Part shown: piece by piece, positions 9,814 to 19,173 of the stretch
Numbering within the stretch: position 1 is the stretch's first letter
Layout of the letters: each line of letters begins with the position of its first letter
Assembly: GCF_000334915.1 (NCBI RefSeq)
Contig: NZ_AMSF01000075.1
Span: 1 to 61,420, forward strand
Direction: 5' to 3'
Length of the DNA stretch: 61,420 bases
Source: Dyella ginsengisoli LA-4
GTDB taxonomy: Bacteria; Pseudomonadota; Gammaproteobacteria; Xanthomonadales; Rhodanobacteraceae
Position numbers and translations under genes: made by a program
Notes under the pieces: model-generated
Told to the model about the DNA's origin: nothing
Seen by the model: only the letters and a program-made list of their open reading frames with translations
Databases searched by the model: none

Positions 9814-9890
9814 CTGGGTTCTCCCGGCAATCCTTAGGTGTCTGTCCGATACGGCCGGCGTGGCCGCGTGCACGACGGTCGACGCGCAAC

Positions 9891-11126
9891 TCAGTGCGCG
9901 TCCGTCGCCTTCTCTACCTTCGTCCCGTCATCGAGCGAGGCCGGTGGTGCGACCACCACGCGGTCGCCCGCCGCCACGCCCACCGGCACGCGCACCATGT
10001 CGCTGCCGGCCGGTTGCGGATCCACCCGGTGCATCGCCGCGCGACCGCCGCTGACCACAAACACCACGCGGCGATGGTCGCGTTCGACTACCGCCGACGC
10101 AGGCAGCAGCACACCCTGGAGCGCCTGCGCGGCCGGCGCGGCTTTCTTCTCCAGGAACGAGACGCGTACGCCCATGTCCGGGACGATGCGCGCATCTTTC
10201 TTCTCCAGCGCCACGCGCACCTTCACCGTGGCCTTGCCGCGGTCGGCCGCCGGCACGATCGCGATCACGTGGGCCGGGATGGTCCAGTCCGGATAGGCGT
10301 CGAGCACCGCTTCGGCCGGCATCTCCGGCTTGACCCGGCCGATGTAGGCCTCGTTGACGTCGACGTCCACCTCCAGCGAGTCCATGTCGACGATCGTGCC
10401 CACACCGGTGCGGGTAAAGCCGCCGCCGGCCGACAGCGGCGAAACGATCTCACCGACCTGCGCGGCCTTCTCGGTGATCACGCCGTCGAACGGTGCGCGC
10501 ACCACGGTGTAGTCGAAGTTCACCTGCGCCTGCTTCGCCTGCGCATCGGCGGCATCGGCGGCGAGGCGCTGCGCGGCGAGCTGCGCGCGGTAGCTGTCGA
10601 CCGCGGTCCTCGCCTGCTCGGCGGCCTGCTTCGACACCAGCCCGCGCGCGACCAGGGCGTCCTGGCGAGCCGCGTCGGCCCGTGCCTGACGCAGCTGCGC
10701 CTCGATCTGCCCGGCCTGGGCATGCGCGGCCCGGGCATTGGCGCGAGCGGCATCGAGGCTGGCGCGGTAGGCGCTGTCTTCCAGCCGCGCCAGCACCTGG
10801 CCCTTGTGGACGTGGTCGCCCTCTTCGATCAGCACCTCGGTCAGCGTGCCGGTGATCTGCGCCGATACCGTGGCCTGGCGGCGCGCGGTGACGTAGCCGG
10901 TCGCCTGCAGCACGGCGCCGGACGCCTCCGCGGCCGAGGGCGCGACAGCGGTGGCCAGCTTCACCTGCAATGGCCGCTGGTGCCACCAGAACAGGCCGCC
11001 GGCCACGGCCAGCAGGAGCAGTACGGCAAGCGCAATCCAGACCAGCCGACCGCCCGGGCCGGAGGGCTCCAGGTCCTTTGCCGCGCGGTCGATCTTCAGC
11101 TGGTTGAGCAGTTCGGTGTGATCCAC
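9891..11126 (-). CDS. HlyD-family periplasmic adaptor (efflux membrane fusion protein)
   Basis: A 411-residue adaptor anchored by one helix at ~28-48 (VWIALAVLLLLAVAGGLFWW). It then shows a biotinyl-lipoyl half (ATGYVTARRQATVSAQITG), a long Ala/Gln-rich coiled-coil hairpin (~120-215), the second lipoyl half (VRAPFDGVITEKAAQVGE) and a beta-barrel. It should link the inner-membrane ABC permeases to an outer-membrane channel. No TolC-like gene is adjacent, so the channel is presumably encoded elsewhere. It is the first gene of the four-gene operon, starting 94 bp from the palindrome at 11221-11234. Confidence 0.9.
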   Translation of the reverse strand: MDHTELLNQLKIDRAAKDLEPSGPGGRLVWIALAVLLLLAVAGGLFWWHQRPLQVKLATAVAPSAAEASGAVLQATGYVTARRQATVSAQITGTLTEVLIEEGDHVHKGQVLARLEDSAYRASLDAARANARAAHAQAGQIEAQLRQARADAARQDALVARGLVSKQAAEQARTAVDSYRAQLAAQRLAADAADAQAKQAQVNFDYTVVRAPFDGVITEKAAQVGEIVSPLSAGGGFTRTGVGTIVDMDSLEVDVDVNEAYIGRVKPEMPAEAVLDAYPDWTIPAHVIAIVPAADRGKATVKVRVALEKKDARIVPDMGVRVSFLEKKAAPAAQALQGVLLPASAVVERDHRRVVFVVSGGRAAMHRVDPQPAGSDMVRVPVGVAAGDRVVVAPPASLDDGTKVEKATDAH

Positions 11127-11220
11127 GAGTGTCCCCTGCCCGGCGGTCGCCGGTGCCTTGCGTTGAGCAGTGTGCTCGGGGCCGGCGGCGCCCGGCAGCG
11201 GCCGGCATCAGGCATCGGGC

Positions 11221-11234
11221 GTGACAGCTGTCAC
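11221..11234. promoter_or_regulatory. Perfect 14-bp palindrome, candidate operator
   Basis: GTGACAGCTGTCAC is perfectly self-complementary. It sits in the 141-bp gap between the divergent HlyD-ABC operon and the FAH hydrolase gene, 34 bp before the latter's ATG. A second, imperfect inverted repeat (GAGCA-GTG-TGCTC, 11165-11177) lies between it and the HlyD gene. The position fits a dimeric repressor controlling one or both directions, but no regulator gene is adjacent and the protein is unknown. Confidence 0.5.
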
Positions 11235-11267
11235 TGCCCCGTGCAACGCCTGCTAACCTTCCGCGCC

Positions 11268-11954
11268 ATGAACTACGTCATCCCGCCCTCCCCGGTTCCC
11301 AGCCTCCCCGTCGCCGGCAGCAACGCGCGCTTCCCGGTGCGGCGCATCTTCTGCATCGGACGCAATTACGCCGAGCACGCGCGTGAAATGGGCGCGACGG
11401 TGGAGAAAGATGCGCCGCTGTTCTTCTGCAAGCCAGCCGACGCGCTGGTGACCGACGGCGCCGACGTACCTTTCCCGCAGGCGACGTCGGACCTGCACCA
11501 CGAAGTGGAGATGGTGGTGGCGCTCGGCGATGGCGGCCGCGATCTGTCGCCGGAGCAGGCCGCCTCGCGGATCTGGGGTTATGGCGTCGGGCTGGACCTG
11601 ACCCGCCGCGACCTGCAGGCCGCGGCCAAGGCCAAGAGCCACCCGTGGGACGTCGCCAAGGCCTTCGACCACTCCGCACCGGTGTCCGCGCTGATGCCGG
11701 CAGACGTCGCGACCGTCGCGCCAGGCACCGTGCTCCGGCTCGATGTGAACGGCACCCTGCGCCAGCACGCCACGCTGGGCGAGATGGTGCACGGCGTCCC
11801 CGAGATCCTCGCTGCGCTGTCGAGACTGTTCGAGCTGAAGGCCGGCGACCTGGTGTTCACCGGCACCCCGTCCGGCGTCGCCGCACTGCAGCGCGGCGAC
11901 CGGTTCCGCGCCGAGCTGACCGGTGTGGCGGTGCTCGAGGGGCGGATCGTCTGA
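11268..11954 (+). CDS. Fumarylacetoacetate hydrolase-family protein (fumarylpyruvate hydrolase-like)
   Basis: A 228-residue FAH-fold enzyme. [15 protein letters not shown] opens the domain. [12 protein letters not shown] carries the metal-binding acidic residues, [15 protein letters not shown] follows, and [12 protein letters not shown] and [12 protein letters not shown] complete the active site. Small single-domain members hydrolyse fumarylpyruvate or acylpyruvates or decarboxylate oxaloacetate in the cytosol. The ATG at 11268 gives MNYVIPPSP, typical of this group. The same frame is open far upstream antisense to the ABC operon, but that part is only a shadow. Confidence 0.88.
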   Translation: MNYVIPPSPVPSLPVAGSNARFPVRRIFCIGRNYAEHAREMGATVEKDAPLFFCKPADALVTDGADVPFPQATSDLHHEVEMVVALGDGGRDLSPEQAASRIWGYGVGLDLTRRDLQAAAKAKSHPWDVAKAFDHSAPVSALMPADVATVAPGTVLRLDVNGTLRQHATLGEMVHGVPEILAALSRLFELKAGDLVFTGTPSGVAALQRGDRFRAELTGVAVLEGRIV

Positions 11955-12033
11955 CGGACGTGGCCGCTGTCCCCGGCCTCACCGCTGGGCTAGAGTCGCA
12001 CGGTCATCCATACACCCTCGGGAGGGGACGCCA

Positions 12034-12456
12034 ATGGGCATGCTGAAGGAGTTCAAGGAATTCGCCATGCGCGGCAACGTGATCGACCTCGCCGTCGGCG
12101 TGGTGATCGGCGGCGCGTTCGGCAAGATCGTCACCTCGCTGGTGAACGACGTGATCATGCCGCCGATCGGCCTGCTCACCGGCGGCGTGGACTTCTCCGA
12201 CCTGAAGCTCGTGCTCAAGGCGGCCGACAACTCCGACCCCGCGCACAAGGTCGCCGAAGTGGCGATCAACTACGGCACCTTCGTCAACACGCTGATCCAG
12301 TTCCTGATCGTCGCCTTCGCGATCTTCATGGTGGTCAAGGCGATCAACCGCCTCAGCCGCAAGCAGGAGGAAGCCGCTCCGCCCGCCGCGCCGCCGGCCG
12401 ACGTGGTGCTGCTGACCGAGATCCGCGACCTGCTCAAGGATCGCCCACAGGGCTGA
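12034..12456 (+). CDS. mscL: Large-conductance mechanosensitive channel MscL
   Basis: A 140-residue inner-membrane channel that opens under membrane tension to release osmolytes. The start [23 protein letters not shown] is the classic MscL N-terminus. The first helix ([17 protein letters not shown]), the periplasmic loop ([19 protein letters not shown]) and the second helix ([21 protein letters not shown]) follow, with a charged tail ([12 protein letters not shown]). GGAGGGG 7-10 bases before the ATG is a strong ribosome binding site and fixes the start. Length is normal. Confidence 0.97.
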   Translation: MGMLKEFKEFAMRGNVIDLAVGVVIGGAFGKIVTSLVNDVIMPPIGLLTGGVDFSDLKLVLKAADNSDPAHKVAEVAINYGTFVNTLIQFLIVAFAIFMVVKAINRLSRKQEEAAPPAAPPADVVLLTEIRDLLKDRPQG

Positions 12457-12556
12457 TCCGCCCGGGCGGCCGGCCCGCCCGGCCGCCCATGACTTCCGGC
12501 CTAAGCCGCGCCGCGCATTGTCGCGATAATCGGGGTTTGCCCCCGGAGATCGCCCG

Positions 12557-13999
12557 ATGCGCCGCACCCTGCTCACCCCGATCGCCGCCGGCCTCGTGCT
12601 GGCCTGCGCCACCGCCAGCGCGGCCAATGCACCCACCGTGATTCCCGCACAGGCCGTGAAGACGGCCGAGCAACTGCGCGACACCGCGATGCACGACGAC
12701 ACCGCCTACCGCATCGTCGAAGGCCTGACCACCGAGATCGGCCCGCGCCTGGCCGGCGGCCCGAACGACCAGCGCGCCCGCGACTGGGTGGTGGCGAAGA
12801 TGAAGGCGCTGGGCTTCGACAAGGTCTGGACCGAGCCGGTGAGCTTCCCGCTGTGGGAGCGCCGCAGCGAGAGCGGGGCCATCGTCGCGCCCTTCCCGCA
12901 GAAGCTGGTGCTGACCGCGCTGGGCTATTCCCCGGCAACACCGAAGGGCGGACTCACCGCGCAGGTGGTCGCGTTTCCGACCCTGGCGGCACTGAAGGCC
13001 GCCGACCCGGCCACGATCAAGGGGCGCATCGTCTATGTCGGCGCGCGCATGACCCGACAGAAAGACGGCCACGACTACGCCATCGGTTCGGGCGTGCGCG
13101 TGGGCGGCCCGGTGATCGCCCAGGCCAAGGGGGCGGCCGGCTTCCTGCTGCGTTCGGCCGGCACCGACCCGCACAGCCGTGCGCCGCACACCGGCGTCAC
13201 CGGCTTCACCGACCCGGCCAAGGCGATTCCCGCCGCGGCGCTGGCCGAACCGGATGCCGACCAGCTCGAGCGCGTGCTCGCCTACGGCAAGCCGGTGACG
13301 GTGACGATGGACCTGGACTGCGGCCTGGCCGGCACCTACACCGGCGCCAACGTGATCGGCGAGATCACCGGCCGCAAGCACCCCGAGCAGATCGTCGACA
13401 TCGGCGGCCACCTGGACTCCTGGGACCCGGGCACCGGCGCGATCGACGACGGCGCCGGCGTGGCGATCGCAATGGGTGCGGCCAAGCTGATCCACGACCT
13501 GCCGCAGCGGCCGGACCGCACCATCCGGGTAATCGCCTTCGCCAACGAGGAGATGGGGCTGTTTGGCGGTCGCGCCTACGCCGAGAAGCACGCCGCCGAG
13601 GTCGCCAGGCATGTGCTCGGCACCGAGTCGGACTTCGGCGCGGGCCGCATCTGGCGGATGAGCGCCAGCGTCAAGCCGGAAGCGCGTGGCGCGATCGGTC
13701 AGATCGCCAGGGTGCTGGCGCCGATCGGCGTGGCCTACGACCCGGACAAGCCCGGCGGCGGCGGCTCGGATCTCTCGCAGATGCACGCCAGGGGCATGGC
13801 CGCGCTGTCGCTGACCCAGGACGGCACCTACTACTTCGACTGGCACCACACGTCGGAGGACACGCTGGACAAGATCGACCCGCAGGACCTGGCCCAGAAC
13901 GTGGCGGTCTACGCGGCCTACGCTTACATGGCGGCGCAGGCCCGGGGCGATTTCGGCTCGGCGCCGGGCGCCTTCGCCCACGACGGCGCGGGGGAGTAA
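12557..13999 (+). CDS. Secreted M28-family zinc aminopeptidase
   Basis: A 480-residue exported peptidase. Residues 1-23 form a signal peptide (LVLACATASA then NA). A PA-like insert lies at ~110-260. The M28 catalytic core holds GGHLDSWDPGTGAIDDGAG, with H285 and D287 at the zinc site and GAIDDGAG carrying the bridging Asp. FANEEMGLFG supplies the catalytic Glu pair, TESDFGAG another ligand region, and FDWHHTSEDTLD the last His. It probably trims dipeptides or N-terminal residues in the periplasm or outside the cell. It stands alone, followed by a convergent lipoprotein gene 24 bp away. Confidence 0.92.
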   Translation: MRRTLLTPIAAGLVLACATASAANAPTVIPAQAVKTAEQLRDTAMHDDTAYRIVEGLTTEIGPRLAGGPNDQRARDWVVAKMKALGFDKVWTEPVSFPLWERRSESGAIVAPFPQKLVLTALGYSPATPKGGLTAQVVAFPTLAALKAADPATIKGRIVYVGARMTRQKDGHDYAIGSGVRVGGPVIAQAKGAAGFLLRSAGTDPHSRAPHTGVTGFTDPAKAIPAAALAEPDADQLERVLAYGKPVTVTMDLDCGLAGTYTGANVIGEITGRKHPEQIVDIGGHLDSWDPGTGAIDDGAGVAIAMGAAKLIHDLPQRPDRTIRVIAFANEEMGLFGGRAYAEKHAAEVARHVLGTESDFGAGRIWRMSASVKPEARGAIGQIARVLAPIGVAYDPDKPGGGGSDLSQMHARGMAALSLTQDGTYYFDWHHTSEDTLDKIDPQDLAQNVAVYAAYAYMAAQARGDFGSAPGAFAHDGAGE

Positions 14000-14023
14000 C
14001 CGGAACCCACGGCGACGCCGGGC

Positions 14024-14419
14024 TCAACGCACCGCGTGCAGCCCGGCGTCGACCAGCACCCTGGGGAAGCAGAAGCGCTTCGTGCGCATGGCGATCGCCA
14101 TCGGTACCAGCACCTCCCGCTCCACCCCGCCCGCGGCGGCGCAGTCCGCTCCTTCGGGCAGATCGAAATGGATGATGCGCTGGGTGTACTGCGGACAGAC
14201 GTCCCCGCAAGGGAACTCGGCCACCACGGGGACGCCGTGGTAGCGGCCCAGCGGTACGGTGGTGTGCATCAGGGTGGCCTTGTCCCAGGGCTGTTTCGCA
14301 TAGGCCAGCAGGGCCGCGTCGTCGAGCGTGCCTGGCGTCGCTGCCCGGCTGGTGCAGGCACCGGCGACCAGGGTCAGCAGCACGACCGCCATGAGCTGTT
14401 TCGCGTGATGGTTCCGCAT
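14024..14419 (-). CDS. Lipoprotein of unknown function
   Basis: A 131-residue precursor with a clear lipobox: hydrophobic MAVVLLTLVAGAC places the lipidated cysteine at about residue 22. The mature part has four further cysteines, two of them in PCGDVCPQYTQR, so one or two disulfides are likely in the periplasm. I do not recognise the family. The ATG at 14419 is preceded by GGGAGG at the right distance, which decides the start; the same frame is open further upstream but belongs to a shadow of the MarR gene. Confidence 0.8.
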   Translation of the reverse strand: MRNHHAKQLMAVVLLTLVAGACTSRAATPGTLDDAALLAYAKQPWDKATLMHTTVPLGRYHGVPVVAEFPCGDVCPQYTQRIIHFDLPEGADCAAAGGVEREVLVPMAIAMRTKRFCFPRVLVDAGLHAVR

Positions 14420-14517
14420 CCCCGCCTCCCGTTTCGCAAAGCAGAAGCTTAAGCCGCCGGCATGTGAAGGCGCCGCGGCGGTACCGACCCGGCGGGCACG
14501 GTTCGGCCGATGGCCCG

Positions 14518-15003
14518 CTACTCCTCCCCGTCGCCGATCGGCAACGGGTCGTCTCCCTCGCCTGCCGCCTGGTCCAGCGCCTGCAGGTTGTCCTTGATGC
14601 GGGTGATCACGCCCAGCGCCTGGGCCAGTTCCTCGTAGCTGATGCCCACGGTGGCATCCCGCCGCAGACCACGACCGATCTGCTCCATGTCGCCGATCAC
14701 GCTCTTCGCCTGCTCGGTGGGGTACAGCCGCCACGCGCGACGATCGCGCGGATCCGGGCGACGCTCGACGAAGCCGGCCGCCTGCAGGCGATCGATCACC
14801 CGCCCGACGGCAATCGGCTCCATTTCCAGGTACTCGGCCAGTTCGGTCTGGCGCAGCCCCTCGCGGTAGTGGAGCATCTTGGTGGCGCGCCACTGCGCGC
14901 GGGTCAGGCCAAACCGCACGGCACGACGGTCGAAGTGCTTGCGGAACAGCAGCGTGACGTCGTTGAGCAGGTAGCCGAACGGTAGATCTTCGGTTTTCGT
15001 CAT
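14518..15003 (-). CDS. MarR-family transcriptional regulator
   Basis: A 161-residue winged-helix DNA-binding protein. The segment [64 protein letters not shown] is characteristic of MarR (given here only to point at residues ~35-100), with the recognition helix near [12 protein letters not shown] and the wing at DPRDRRAW. It should bind a short palindrome as a dimer and be released by a small ligand. The start is ATG at 15003; GTG/ATG options nine residues upstream exist. It is divergent from the macrodomain gene 63 bp away, a common arrangement for a MarR target. Confidence 0.9.
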   Translation of the reverse strand: MTKTEDLPFGYLLNDVTLLFRKHFDRRAVRFGLTRAQWRATKMLHYREGLRQTELAEYLEMEPIAVGRVIDRLQAAGFVERRPDPRDRRAWRLYPTEQAKSVIGDMEQIGRGLRRDATVGISYEELAQALGVITRIKDNLQALDQAAGEGDDPLPIGDGEE

Positions 15004-15066
15004 GTTTGCCGTGCACTCCGGATCAACCATCATGGGGAAGCATACGTGCCCCATCTTGGACAGACC

Positions 15067-15588
15067 ATGACCCTGAGCAAGATCGTCGCCGATATCACCA
15101 CCCTGGCCGTGGACGCCATCGTCAACGCGGCCAACCCCGGCCTGCTCGGCGGCGGCGGGGTCGACGGGGCGATCCACCGTGCGGCGGGTCCGGCGCTGCT
15201 CGCCGCCTGCCGGGCGCTGCCCGAGGTGCTGCCGGGCGTGCGCTGCCCGACCGGCGAGGCGGTGATCACCCCGGGCTTCGCCTTGCCCGCCCGCCACGTG
15301 ATCCACACCGTTGGCCCGGTCTGGCTCGGCGGCCACGACGGCGAGCCCGAGCTGCTGGAGCTGTGCTACCAGCGCTCGCTGCAACTGGCCCACGCCCGCG
15401 GCCTGCGCACCGTGGCGTTCCCGGCGATCAGCTGCGGGGTGTATGGCTATCCGGCCGAAGCCGCAGCGGCGGTAGCCGTGCGCAGCGTGCGCTCCGTGCT
15501 GACCCGTCACCCGGACATGCAGGTCACGCTGTGCGCGCGCGACACGGCGATGGGCGAGGTGTTCGCCCGCGCGCTCAGCGGAGCTTGA
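15067..15588 (+). CDS. Macrodomain protein, O-acetyl-ADP-ribose deacetylase-like
   Basis: A 173-residue cytosolic macrodomain. [27 protein letters not shown] carries the ADP-ribose-binding Asn and the Gly-rich loop, and [12 protein letters not shown] is the second phosphate-binding loop. This matches the YmdB/MacroD class, which removes acetyl or ADP-ribose groups. The ATG at 15067 ([10 protein letters not shown]) is chosen over GTG at 15046. The last 14 bases overlap the convergent batD gene. Confidence 0.9.
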   Translation: MTLSKIVADITTLAVDAIVNAANPGLLGGGGVDGAIHRAAGPALLAACRALPEVLPGVRCPTGEAVITPGFALPARHVIHTVGPVWLGGHDGEPELLELCYQRSLQLAHARGLRTVAFPAISCGVYGYPAEAAAAVAVRSVRSVLTRHPDMQVTLCARDTAMGEVFARALSGA

Positions 15589-17296
15589 ACGGGTACAGCG
15601 GCGGCAGCGGTTCGTCGACAGGTTTACCTGCGCCTGCATCGCGCCAGGCGAAGCCGTGGACGAAAGCCGCCTCCAGTGCCGCGGGGGAAGGACTGGCCAC
15701 CGCACCGGCGTAGCGGGCGCGCTCGAGCGCCGCGATCACGGCACGCTGCTCCTGCGAGTCCAGCGCGGCCGCCACGGCTTCCAGATGCCGCAAGCCCGGG
15801 CGCTCGCCCTGGGCCCAGGCCAGCAGCGCATGTGCCTGGGTCTCGCTGTCACCGTTCCGCGCAGCGCGCAGGAAGGCTTCGCGGCGGTCCTTCGGGGGCG
15901 CCGGCGCATCCGGCTCGCCACGCACCGAGCTCACCGGGCGCGGGGAGCGCCGCCGGCGCAGCAGCAGCGTGATGAGGGTGAGCAACCACAGCGTCCCCAG
16001 CGCAAGGGCAATCCACATCCACGGCGAACGGGTGGTCCGCGCCGTTCCGGAGTCCGTCGCAGGCGCTGCCGGCGTCTTCCCGGCGCCGACGGTCGCCGCA
16101 GGCGTCGACGCCGCGGGCGCGGGACCGCCGGCCGACGCCGTCGTCCCGGTCGCCGGCAACACCCGGATGCTGTGGGCGGGAATGGTGGCCGTCTCCGGCT
16201 GGCCGGTGACCACGTTCCACCACTTCACCGTGATCGCCGGGAGGGTCAGCGTGCCCGCACGACCGGGCACGATCGCAAAACGGTGCTCGCGATGCCCGAT
16301 GATCCATCCGCCGTCCACCCGGTTGCCGGTCACCGGCTTGTCCGGATACGCCGTGGCACCGTCCAGCGTGGGCAGGGTCAGGGACGGCAGCGCCTCGAAC
16401 GACAGCCCGGTGGCATCGATGCGCAGGGTGAGATTGAACGGCTGCCCCACGCGCACCGGCGTGCCGGGACCGGGCAGGCCGTCCACGCCGAGGGTGAGCT
16501 GGCGCGCCGGCAGCCACGCCGACTGCCCCCAGCTGGCCGGTGCCGCCTGCACCCGCAGCGTGAGCGCATTGCTCTGTGTCTGCACCGGCGATCCCATGCC
16601 GAGGAAGCTGTTCGGATCGTTCGGGTCGAGCAGGTCGCCCTGGAACACGATCGGCGCCATGGTCAGCTCGCCGGCCTTCTGCGGCACCACCGCATACCGC
16701 CGCTCGATCACGTTGTAGGTGCGACCGTTGCGCTGCGCCTGGTAGTCGGTGTCGTTGCCCAGCCGATTGACGTCGGCACCGTCGATGGCCGGGTCGGACA
16801 GCGACGCGTTGGCCAGGTTGCTGGTGTAGTAGAGCTTCACGCTCAGCGCCACCTGCTGGCCCACGTACGGGTGCGGCGGATCGAAGCGCGCCTCGACGAA
16901 CACCGGGCCGTGCACGTCGGCATCGGCCGCGCTGGGCGCGGTGACTTCGAGGGTCAGCGGCTGGGTCTGTTCGTTGCCGATCGTCAGCGCCGGAATCTGC
17001 AGCGTGCCCTCGTGCAGGGGACGCAAGGCGACGCCGTAGGAGTAGTCGACGGTGCTCTTGCCATTGACGAAGCTGCGGGTGGTCCCGCTGGACTGGCCAA
17101 GTACCTGGAAGTCCTGGTTGAGCGCGGACAGGTCGGGAGCGCTGATCGGCGCGGTATCCGAATGCAGGTTGAGCGTGACCGTCTCGCCGAGATGCGCGGT
17201 GCTGCGGTCCAGCGTGGCTCGCACCGCGGCCTGCGCCAGCATCGGCATCAGCGAGAGCAGCAGGACTGCGACAAGGGGGCGCCATGGACGGATCAC
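15575..17296 (-). CDS. batD: BatD-like protein (oxygen tolerance / aerotolerance operon)
   Basis: A 573-residue protein with a signal peptide ([15 protein letters not shown]). Ig-like beta-sandwich repeats follow ([19 protein letters not shown] and [15 protein letters not shown], typical of BatD). A membrane helix lies near ~430-450 ([20 protein letters not shown]), with a cytoplasmic Arg-rich tail after it. BatD proteins are thought to form an envelope complex with the VWA proteins and MoxR ATPase of the same operon. It overlaps the upstream BatB/C gene by 4 bp and is the last gene of the operon. Biochemical function is not established. Confidence 0.88.
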   Translation of the reverse strand: MIRPWRPLVAVLLLSLMPMLAQAAVRATLDRSTAHLGETVTLNLHSDTAPISAPDLSALNQDFQVLGQSSGTTRSFVNGKSTVDYSYGVALRPLHEGTLQIPALTIGNEQTQPLTLEVTAPSAADADVHGPVFVEARFDPPHPYVGQQVALSVKLYYTSNLANASLSDPAIDGADVNRLGNDTDYQAQRNGRTYNVIERRYAVVPQKAGELTMAPIVFQGDLLDPNDPNSFLGMGSPVQTQSNALTLRVQAAPASWGQSAWLPARQLTLGVDGLPGPGTPVRVGQPFNLTLRIDATGLSFEALPSLTLPTLDGATAYPDKPVTGNRVDGGWIIGHREHRFAIVPGRAGTLTLPAITVKWWNVVTGQPETATIPAHSIRVLPATGTTASAGGPAPAASTPAATVGAGKTPAAPATDSGTARTTRSPWMWIALALGTLWLLTLITLLLRRRRSPRPVSSVRGEPDAPAPPKDRREAFLRAARNGDSETQAHALLAWAQGERPGLRHLEAVAAALDSQEQRAVIAALERARYAGAVASPSPAALEAAFVHGFAWRDAGAGKPVDEPLPPLYPFKLR

Positions 17297-19173
17297 GGTT
17301 GTTCATCCTCCCCGGTGGCGCCGCCGTGGCGCTGCCGGTATTCCAGTTCGAACTTGCGGCGCAGCAGCGCACCGGGATCGTCGGGCACGCGCTGCAGTGC
17401 CTGCCGCACCTCGGCGGGCAGGCGCGAGGACGGATCGTCCTGGTCCGGCATGCCGAGCTGGTGCGGCTGGTCCGGCTCGCCCTTGGCCCGCTTGCCTTTC
17501 AACGCCTGGTCCATCTGCTTCTGCAAGGCCTTGCGCGCCGCCTCGGCGCGCGCCTGCTCGGCCGCGCGTTGCTCGGGCGTCTGCGGCTTGGCCTGACCGT
17601 CGTTCTTGCCTTGTCCCGACGACTGCTGCTGGCCCTGCTGGCCCTGCTGGCCCTGCTGTGGCTTTGAGGCGTCACCCGGCTTGCCTTGCTGCTGGCCCTT
17701 CTGGCCCTGCTGTGACTGGCCCTTCGACTGACCCTGCTGATCCTGCGGCTGGCCGTCCTTGCCCTGGTGATCCTTGTCGTCCTGCGCTCCGTTGTCGCCC
17801 TTCGGCGGCGGCTGGCGCTTCAGCCAGTCCTGCACGGCCTGGCGATTGGCACTCGCATCGGCATTGTGCGGGTTGGTCGCCAGCGCGCGATCGTAGGCAG
17901 CGATGGCCTCCTTGTACTTTCCCTGCTTGGCCAGCGCATTTCCGAGGTTGTACTGCGCGTCGCTGCCGGACAGCCCGTCGAGGCTGCGGGCCGCCGCCGC
18001 GTAGTCGCCACTGCGGTAATCCGCCGCCGCGCGCAGCGCCGGGTCCTGTGCCAGCCGCTTGGCCGCCAGCGCGTCGCCTTGCCTGAGCGCGCGGGCCGCC
18101 TGCTGGTCGGGACGCAGCCACAGGTCGCGCCAGCCATCGGCGTGCGCCGGCGCCGGCACAGCCAGGAGGCAGGCCAACGGCAGCATCAGCAGCCAGCCGC
18201 GCCGAAAGCCCAGGGCGACGATCACCAGCAAGGGCAGCAACAGCCAGGGTCCGCGGTCCAGCCACTGCTCGCTGCGCGCGTCGCCCGCGGCGAGTTGTGC
18301 GCTCTGCGGCAGTTCGGCATGCAACGCCTGGACGTCGCGCTGGTCGTCGGTGGCCGGCTGATACACGCCGCCGCCTGCACGCGCCACTGCGGCGAGCGCG
18401 GCATCGTCGCGCCGCGCCATCTCCAGGTTGCCCTGTGCATCGCGCAGGAAACCACCGCCGTCGAGCGGCACCGGCCCACCAGTTGACGTGCCGATGCCCA
18501 GTACCGACACACGCACACCCTGCGCGAGCGCCTGGCGCGCCGCGCCGGCCGCACCGGCATCGACGCGGTCGGTGACCAACACCACCGACCCGCCCCCGGC
18601 CTTGGCCTGCTGGATCAGCTTGACGCCCTGCTCGATCGCCTGGGTCGCGTTGTCGCCTTCGGTCGGCATGGTGTCCGGCGCGAGCGCATCGAGCAGCTCG
18701 TCGAGGCTGGACGCATCGGAAGTGAGCGGCGCCACCACGAACGCCTCGCCCGACCAGGCGACCAGCGCATTCTGTCCATCGCGGTTGCTGCGCAGCAGGT
18801 CGCGCACCTTGAACTTGGCGCGGTCCAGCCGACTGGGAGCGATATCGCGTGCGAGCATGCGCGGCGACAGGTTCAGTGCGATCACCTGGGCTGCCCGATC
18901 GGCATACAGGGTCTGCGGCCGACGGCTCCAGGTCGGGCCGGCGAAGGCGAGCGTCGCCAGCAACCATCCCGCGGCAAGCAGGCCGGTGGCGGCGCGGCGC
19001 CCCACCGGCTGGCCAGCGAGCAGATGCGGCAGCAGCGCCGGGTCGACCAAGCGCGACAGCGCCCGTTCGCCGGCGTCGGCACGCACCAGCCACCAGGTCG
19101 CCAGCGGCAAGCCGAGCAGCGCAAGCAGCCACAGCGGGCGCAGGAAATGGAATGCGTGCAACGCCTGGATCAT
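17293..19173 (-). CDS. BatB/BatC-type fusion: VWA domain plus TPR and Gln-rich tail, degenerate MIDAS
   Basis: A 626-residue membrane protein. Two N-terminal helices (~12-30 and ~61-79) precede a VWA domain (~93-290). A further helix pair near 310-345 leads to a TPR segment (DAQYNLGNALAKQGKYKEAI, ~ 395-430), and a long Gln/Gly/Lys-rich low-complexity region ends the protein. In BatA/BatB the metal site reads D-x-S-x-S, but here it is N101-L-S-P-R105: the leading Asp is Asn and the second Ser is Arg, so ordinary Mg2+ binding is doubtful. The codon for N101 is at 18871-18873. BatB and BatC are separate in some bacteria and fused here. It overlaps both neighbours by 4 bp. Confidence 0.88.
   Translation of the reverse strand: MIQALHAFHFLRPLWLLALLGLPLATWWLVRADAGERALSRLVDPALLPHLLAGQPVGRRAATGLLAAGWLLATLAFAGPTWSRRPQTLYADRAAQVIALNLSPRMLARDIAPSRLDRAKFKVRDLLRSNRDGQNALVAWSGEAFVVAPLTSDASSLDELLDALAPDTMPTEGDNATQAIEQGVKLIQQAKAGGGSVVLVTDRVDAGAAGAARQALAQGVRVSVLGIGTSTGGPVPLDGGGFLRDAQGNLEMARRDDAALAAVARAGGGVYQPATDDQRDVQALHAELPQSAQLAAGDARSEQWLDRGPWLLLPLLVIVALGFRRGWLLMLPLACLLAVPAPAHADGWRDLWLRPDQQAARALRQGDALAAKRLAQDPALRAAADYRSGDYAAAARSLDGLSGSDAQYNLGNALAKQGKYKEAIAAYDRALATNPHNADASANRQAVQDWLKRQPPPKGDNGAQDDKDHQGKDGQPQDQQGQSKGQSQQGQKGQQQGKPGDASKPQQGQQGQQGQQQSSGQGKNDGQAKPQTPEQRAAEQARAEAARKALQKQMDQALKGKRAKGEPDQPHQLGMPDQDDPSSRLPAEVRQALQRVPDDPGALLRRKFELEYRQRHGGATGEDEQP

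Noticed and set aside
15575-15588. 14-bp convergent overlap of the macrodomain gene and batD as a sign of a wrong annotation
   Set aside because: Both C-termini look natural, and small convergent overlaps are common in compact genomes.
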